Shown here piece by piece: positions 60,301-64,000 of a stretch of 64,000 nt of DNA. Position 1 is the stretch's first letter, and every line of letters starts with the position of its first letter. Location: the NCBI RefSeq assembly GCF_900091505.1, contig NZ_LT607409.1, positions 5,332,001 through 5,396,000 of the forward strand, given 5' to 3'. The notes under the pieces are model-generated. The model worked only from the letters and a program-made list of their open reading frames with translations. It ran no database searches and was not told the DNA's origin. A program made the translations under genes and the position numbers. The DNA is from Micromonospora chokoriensis (GTDB lineage Bacteria > Actinomycetota > Actinomycetes > Mycobacteriales > Micromonosporaceae).

Positions 60301-62012
60301 GCCGTCGGCGATCACCGACCGCAGCGGTCGGTCCAGGTACAGGTCCAACTCGGCGCAGGCCGCGTCGAACGCGTCGGCGAAGACCGGGTAGGTGGCGGCC
60401 AGGTCCAGGCCCATCCCCGGCCGCTGTGAACCCTGGCCGGAGAACACGAACGCCGTCCGGCCGCGCACCACCGACCCCCTGATCGGGGCCGGTGACCCGG
60501 TGGCCGTCGCGGCCAGCTCGGCACGGCCGAACACCGCGGCCCGGTGCCGATGCGGGGTACGGGTGGTGGCGAGGGAGAATCCCACGTCGGAGGGGTCCAG
60601 CCCCGGGTGCTCGTCCAGGTGGGCGAGCAGCCGCTCGGCCTGGTCCCGCAGCCCCTCCTCGGTACGCGAGCTGAGCAACCAGACGCACGGCCGCTGCGGG
60701 TTCGGGGCGGGGTCCGGGGCTGCCGGGATCGGGTCGCCCTCCAACACGACGTGGGCGTTCGTGCCGCTGATGCCGAACGACGACACGGCGGCCCGGCGTG
60801 GTCCGACGCCGTCCCACGGCAGGGACCTGTCGAGCAGCGCGACAGCACCGGACTCCCAGTCCACCTCGGCGGTCGGCTGGGCCACGTGCAGGGTCCGGGG
60901 CAGCACCCCGTACCGCATCGCCTGGATCACCTTGATCACCCCGGCGACACCGGCGGCGGCCTGGGTGTGGCCGATGTTGGACTTGATCGATCCCAGTCGC
61001 AGCGGACGGTCCGCGGATCGGTGCTGCCCGTAGGTGGCGAGCAACGCCTGGGCCTCGATCGGGTCACCGAGTCGGGTGCCGGTGCCGTGCGCCTCGACGA
61101 GGTCCACGTCGGAGGGTCGTAGGCCGGCGTCGGTGAGGGCGGCCCGGATGACCCGCTGCTGGGCGGGCCCGTTGGGGGCGGTCAGCCCGTTCGACGCGCC
61201 GTCCTGGTTGATCGCGCTGCCGCGTACCGTGGCGAGGATCTGGTGGCCGGCGGCCAGCGCCGCGGATCGGCGCTCGAGCAGCAGCATGCCCGCGCCCTCG
61301 CCCCAGCCGGTGCCGTCGGCGTCGTCGGCGAACGCCTTGCAGCGACCGTCGGCGGCGAGCCCGCGCTGGCGGCTGAACTCGACGAAGCGGCCCGGGGTGG
61401 CCATCACGGTGACGCCGCCGGCCAGCGCCTGCCGGCACTCGCCCCGGCGCAGCGACTGGGCGGCCAGGTGCAGCGCGACGAGCGACGACGAGCAGGCGGT
61501 GTCGATGGTGACGGCCGGGCCCTCCAGGCCGAGCGCGTAGGAGATCCGGCCGGAGGCGACGCTGCCGGCGTTGCCGGTCATGGTGTGCCCCTCGACGCCC
61601 TCGGTGGAGCCGTAGAGCAGCGCGCCGTAGTCCTGGCCGTTCGAGCCGACGAAGACACCGACCTGCTCGCCACGGGCGGTCGACGGGTCGATGCCGGCGT
61701 GCTCGAACGCCTCCCAGGCGGTCTCCAGCAGGAGCCGCTGCTGCGGGTCCATGGCCAGGGCCTCGCGCGGCGAGATGCCGAAGAACTCCGGGTCGAACGC
61801 GGCGGCGCCGTAGAGGAAGCCGCCCTCGCGGACGTAGCTGGTGCCGGAGTTGTCCGGGTCGGCGTCGTAGACGCTGTCGACGTCCCAGCCACGGTCGGCG
61901 GGGAACGTGGAGATCGCGTCCACCTCGTCGCGCACGAGCTGCCACAGCTGGTCGGGGTTGTCGACGCCGCCGGGGAAGCGGCACGACATGCCCACCACGA
62001 CGATCGGGTCGT
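57322..62012 (-). other. PKS penultimate module (Y): KS-AT(malonyl)-KR(A1)-ACP
   Basis: KS has DTACSSSLVALH. AT has FSGQGSQRPGMG, LVGHSIGEIAAAH and HAFH. Compared with sister ATs it lacks three residues before that motif (LVGATPDY versus LVESFGVTPDY). KR has VTGGTGALGGR, no LDD (AAGIGTPGSL) and Trp in AGIWGSGGQGAY (A1). ACP has LGFDSLTGVEL. Confidence 0.88.
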
Positions 62013-64000
62013 CCTGCCCGGCAGCGCCGACGGAGAAGCGCTGCTCGGCAGCGCCAGAGACGCCCTGACCGGCGGCGGGCTCGGTGTCACTGTCGACGCC
62101 GAGCAGGCCGCTGAGGTGGGTGCCGAGGGCGAGCGCGCTCGGGTGGTCGAAGATCAGGGTGGCGGGTAGCCGCAGGCCGGTGGCGGCGGCGAGCGCGTTG
62201 CGCAGCTCGACGGCGGTGAGCGAGTCGAAGCCGAGGTCGCGGAAGGCACGTTCCGGTTCCACGCCGTCCGCGTCGGGGTGGCCGAGGACCGCGGCGGCGT
62301 GCCCGCGGACCAGGTCGACGAGCGCGGTGGCGCGGTCCCGGGCGGTCATCGACCGCAGCCGCCGGGTCAGCTCGCCGGACGGGTCGACAGCGGTGGTCGC
62401 GGCGGCTTCGGGGATGGCGGCGAGGGTCGGGTTGGGGCGTACCGCGGTGAAGCCGGGCGCGAACCGCTCCCAGTCGACGTCGGTCAGCGCCAGCACCGGC
62501 TCACCGCCGCCGATGGCCTGGGCGAGACCGGTGAGGGCCAGCTCCGGGTCCATCGCGCCCAGGCCGCCTCGGCTGAGCCGCTCCCGACGTACGGCCTCCT
62601 CGGCGAGGCCGCCGTCGCCCCAGCGGCCCCAGGCGATCGAGGTCGCCGGCAGGCCGTCGGCGGCCCGCTGCTCGGCGAGGGCGTCGAGGTACGCGTTGGC
62701 GGCGGCGTACGCGCCCTGTCCCGCGTTGCCGAGGGTGCCGGCGAACGACGAGAACAGCACGAACGCGGTCAGGTCCCGGTCCCGGGTGAGGTCGTGCAGG
62801 TGGTGGGCGGCGACGGCCTTCGGGGCCAGGACCCGGTCGATCCGGTCCCGGTCGAGGCTGCCGAGGGTGCCGTCGTCCAGGACGGCGGCCGTGTGGAAGA
62901 CGGAGGTCAGGTCGTCCAGCCCGTCGATCAAGGCGCGTAGCGCGTCCCGGTCGGCGATGTCGCAGGCGGTGATCGTCACTCGTACGCCGGTCTGCTCCAG
63001 TTCGGCGCGCAGGTCGTCGGCGCCGGGGGCGTCCGGGCCACGACGACTGACGAGCACCAGGTGCGCGACGCCGTTGCGGGCCAGCCAGCGGGCCGTGTGC
63101 GCGCCGATCGCGCCGGTGCCGCCGGTGACCAGCGCGGTGCCCGACGGCGACCAGCGGGGTGCGCCGCTCTGCGGGGCGCGGGTCAGCCGGCGGGTGTAGA
63201 GGCCCGAGGCGCGGACGGCGAACTGGTCCTCGTCGTCGCCGGCGGTGAGGGCCGCGGCGAGCCGGGCGGCCGAGCGGGGATCGGGCTGCGCGGGCAGGTC
63301 GACCAGGCCACCCCAGCGGTGCGGCTCCTCCAGGGCGACGACCCGGCCGAAGCCCCAGAGCGAGGCCTGCGTGGGTGCCGGGGCGGCGTCGGAGCGGCCG
63401 ACCCGGACACCGGACCGGGTGGCGAGCCAGAGCGGGGCGGTGACGCCCGCGTCCGCGAGCCCGTGCAGCACCGTGGACGTGTGATGCACCGCGTCGGCGG
63501 CGGTCGCCTCGGCGAGGGGCAGCGCGAGCAGGGACACCACTCCGTCGACAGGCGTTCCGGCGACGGCGGTGGCGACCGTGTCGGCGACGGTGGTCCGCTC
63601 GATCGGGCCTTCGTCGATGGTCACCGGTACGGTCCGGGCACCGGCCTGCCGGAGAGCGTCCTCGACGGCGTCCGACCACTGTTCGTCGGTGGGGCGCAGG
63701 ACCAGCCAGGTGCCGGTGTGGGTGCTCTCGGCCGGTGTGCTCCGGCTCTGCCAGGTGATCTGGTAGCGCCAGTCGTCGAGGATGTGGTGCTGGCGGGCGC
63801 GGCGACGCCAGGCGGTGAGGGCGGGCAGCAGCTCGGTGCCGTCGCCGGTGATGCCCAGCGGGGTCAGGTCGCCGTTCTCGACGGCCCGCCAGAACTCGCT
63901 GTCCACCGGGTCGGCCAGGCTCGTCGCGCTGCCGGGGGTGGGCCAGTAGCGTTGGTGTTGGAAGGGGTACGTCGGCAGGTCCACCACCCCGGTCGCCGGG
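57322..64000 (-). CDS. Modular PKS, C-terminal part (PKS-Y: end of one module plus a complete module)
   Basis: The reading frame is open to the right edge, so the start is outside the window; about 2225 residues are visible. In order: end of an AT (VVDLPTYPFQHQRYWP), B-type KR (NADPH motif near 63110), ACP (about 62225), KS (Cys about 61495), malonyl AT (GHSIG about 60200, HAFH about 59915), A-type KR (about 58600), ACP (about 57680). The dimerisation and docking tail includes VERLRAAGLLDTLLGLA and ends VSELVRLALDGTES. That tail resembles the end of PKS-B and should fit an N-terminus of the MATS..ALR class, which is what PKS-Z, 13 nt downstream, has. It should deliver its chain to PKS-Z. Confidence 0.95.
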   Translation of the reverse strand, partial: PATGVVDLPTYPFQHQRYWPTPGSATSLADPVDSEFWRAVENGDLTPLGITGDGTELLPALTAWRRRARQHHILDDWRYQITWQSRSTPAESTHTGTWLVLRPTDEQWSDAVEDALRQAGARTVPVTIDEGPIERTTVADTVATAVAGTPVDGVVSLLALPLAEATAADAVHHTSTVLHGLADAGVTAPLWLATRSGVRVGRSDAAPAPTQASLWGFGRVVALEEPHRWGGLVDLPAQPDPRSAARLAAALTAGDDEDQFAVRASGLYTRRLTRAPQSGAPRWSPSGTALVTGGTGAIGAHTARWLARNGVAHLVLVSRRGPDAPGADDLRAELEQTGVRVTITACDIADRDALRALIDGLDDLTSVFHTAAVLDDGTLGSLDRDRIDRVLAPKAVAAHHLHDLTRDRDLTAFVLFSSFAGTLGNAGQGAYAAANAYLDALAEQRAADGLPATSIAWGRWGDGGLAEEAVRRERLSRGGLGAMDPELALTGLAQAIGGGEPVLALTDVDWERFAPGFTAVRPNPTLAAIPEAAATTAVDPSGELTRRLRSMTARDRATALVDLVRGHAAAVLGHPDADGVEPERAFRDLGFDSLTAVELRNALAAATGLRLPATLIFDHPSALALGTHLSGLLGVDSDTEPAAGQGVSGAAEQRFSVGAAGQDDPIVVVGMSCRFPGGVDNPDQLWQLVRDEVDAISTFPADRGWDVDSVYDADPDNSGTSYVREGGFLYGAAAFDPEFFGISPREALAMDPQQRLLLETAWEAFEHAGIDPSTARGEQVGVFVGSNGQDYGALLYGSTEGVEGHTMTGNAGSVASGRISYALGLEGPAVTIDTACSSSLVALHLAAQSLRRGECRQALAGGVTVMATPGRFVEFSRQRGLAADGRCKAFADDADGTGWGEGAGMLLLERRSAALAAGHQILATVRGSAINQDGASNGLTAPNGPAQQRVIRAALTDAGLRPSDVDLVEAHGTGTRLGDPIEAQALLATYGQHRSADRPLRLGSIKSNIGHTQAAAGVAGVIKVIQAMRYGVLPRTLHVAQPTAEVDWESGAVALLDRSLPWDGVGPRRAAVSSFGISGTNAHVVLEGDPIPAAPDPAPNPQRPCVWLLSSRTEEGLRDQAERLLAHLDEHPGLDPSDVGFSLATTRTPHRHRAAVFGRAELAATATGSPAPIRGSVVRGRTAFVFSGQGSQRPGMGLDLAATYPVFADAFDAACAELDLYLDRPLRSVIADGDELDQTVYTQAALFAVEVALYRLVGATPDYLVGHSIGEIAAAHVAGVLTLADAAKLVTARGRLMQALPAGGVMVAVRATEAEVVPLLVDGVSVAAVNGPRSVVLSGVADAVTAVAAHFAKSKRLTVSHAFHSVLMEPMLAEFASVAATLTYAQPRIPIISNVTGQVAETPDAAYWVRHVREAVRFADGITTLESLGVATFVEIGPDGVLSAMGADCVTDAVFVPLQRSDRDQPTALRAGLAQLHVRGVAVDWVAVHPGARRVELPTYAFQRQHYWPGSVSWAPPAAASDDAHLWDRIERADLAGIGAELALPPDATLPAVVQALSIWRRQARRSSTIDGWRYGVRWRPLSSTGTPTLTGTWLLVSTPDHPTAELAAVLRRHGAATGTVTLTPADLTRAGTAARIGAALDEYGPVHGIVSVLALDESPHPTHPILTRGVAGTVTLVQALDQLGATAPVWSVTRGAVAIGGSERVAAPAQAQVWGLGRVAALEQPRLWAGLVDLPPQLDDRAGSRLCAVLAGAGAGGGEDQVAIRASAIFGRRLVRHPRGTTPGPQWQPRGTVLVTGGTGALGGRVARLLAERGAEHLLLLSRRGADAPGVADLTAELTALGARVTVEACDVADRDALAGVLDRVPTDLPLTAVVHAAGIGTPGSLRDTDLDEFAAVVRAKIAGAVHLDALLGERQLDAFVLFSSIAGIWGSGGQGAYAAANAYLDALAEARRGRGLAGTAVAWGPWGDGGMAEGPAQEQLRRRGLPVMNPESAIDALAAAIDDREVALAVADVDWARFALPFQAVRSGRLLDEIDEARAALTAGAPGAENDADADALRRSLTGLPAAERERVVLDLIRKNAATVLGHTAPGGVDVDRGFLELGFDSLTGVELRNALSAELGLPLPATLIFDYPSPLVLAEHVLDQLAGPEAAGDPEEQQVREVLSRIPVERLRAAGLLDTLLGLAQTGPEAPDAPPATDDDGEDLAELDVSELVRLALDGTES
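62013..64000 (-). other. PKS module X, partial: (AT)-KR(B)-ACP
   Basis: Only the post-AT part is in view. KR has VTGGTGAIGAH, the LDD signature in AAVLDDGTL (B-type), FSSFAG, QGAYAAANAYL and APKAVAAHHL. ACP has LGFDSLTAVEL. The AT lies outside; its downstream linker (ENGDLTPLGITGDG) is shared with methylmalonyl module 6, which hints at methylmalonyl here too. Confidence 0.82.
63806..63913 (-). repeat. 108-nt post-AT linker repeat, copy 2
   Basis: This nearly exact copy (two mismatches by eye) of 18128-18235 links module X to module 6. Confidence 0.8.

Overview
The window is a 64-kb piece of a very large modular (type I) polyketide synthase gene cluster from a high-GC actinomycete. The extreme GC content, GTG starts and long multimodular PKS genes fit Micromonosporaceae or Streptomycetaceae; the genus is an inference. 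No rRNA, tRNA, CRISPR array or transposable element was found. The cluster runs off both ends of the window.

Layout. All genes but one are on the minus strand. Right block (64000 down to 49931): a PKS gene cut by the right edge (one partial and one complete module), the chain-terminating PKS (KS-AT-ACP-TE), a free-standing type II thioesterase, and an ABC exporter pair (ATPase, then a polytopic permease). Gaps are 13-43 nt, or a 16-nt overlap, so these read as one operon. It ends at a perfect 36-nt palindrome that also lies behind a convergent plus-strand cytochrome P450 gene (48623-49873). A 228-bp divergent intergenic region separates the P450 from the left block (48394 down to 1). That block holds four head-to-tail PKS genes with 20-35 nt gaps: PKS-A (loading module plus modules 1-3), PKS-B (modules 4-6), PKS-C (modules 7-9) and PKS-D (start of module 10, cut by the left edge).

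How they work together. PKS-A begins with a KSQ domain whose active-site Cys is Gln, so the chain starts by decarboxylating malonyl-ACP to acetyl-ACP. Extender choice from AT motifs is methylmalonyl in modules 1 and 6 and malonyl in the other readable modules. Domain content predicts, through module 9: CH3-CH(OH)-CH(CH3)-CH(OH)-CH2-CH(OH)-(CH2)3-CH=CH-CH(OH)-CH(CH3)-CH(OH)-CH2-CH=CH-CH=CH-CO-S-ACP. PKS-D and genes beyond the left edge would continue the chain. The right-hand PKS proteins would finish it, and the last module leaves a beta-keto group before the thioesterase releases the product. Terminal docking sequences fall into two alternating classes that support A>B>C>D and right-hand PKS>terminal PKS. 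Gene order is therefore not collinear over the window: the terminal TE gene lies upstream, in the transcribed direction, of the loading-module gene. The P450 is a candidate tailoring oxidase, the type II thioesterase a proofreading enzyme, and the ABC pair an export or self-protection system. I could not match the assembly line to a specific known product.
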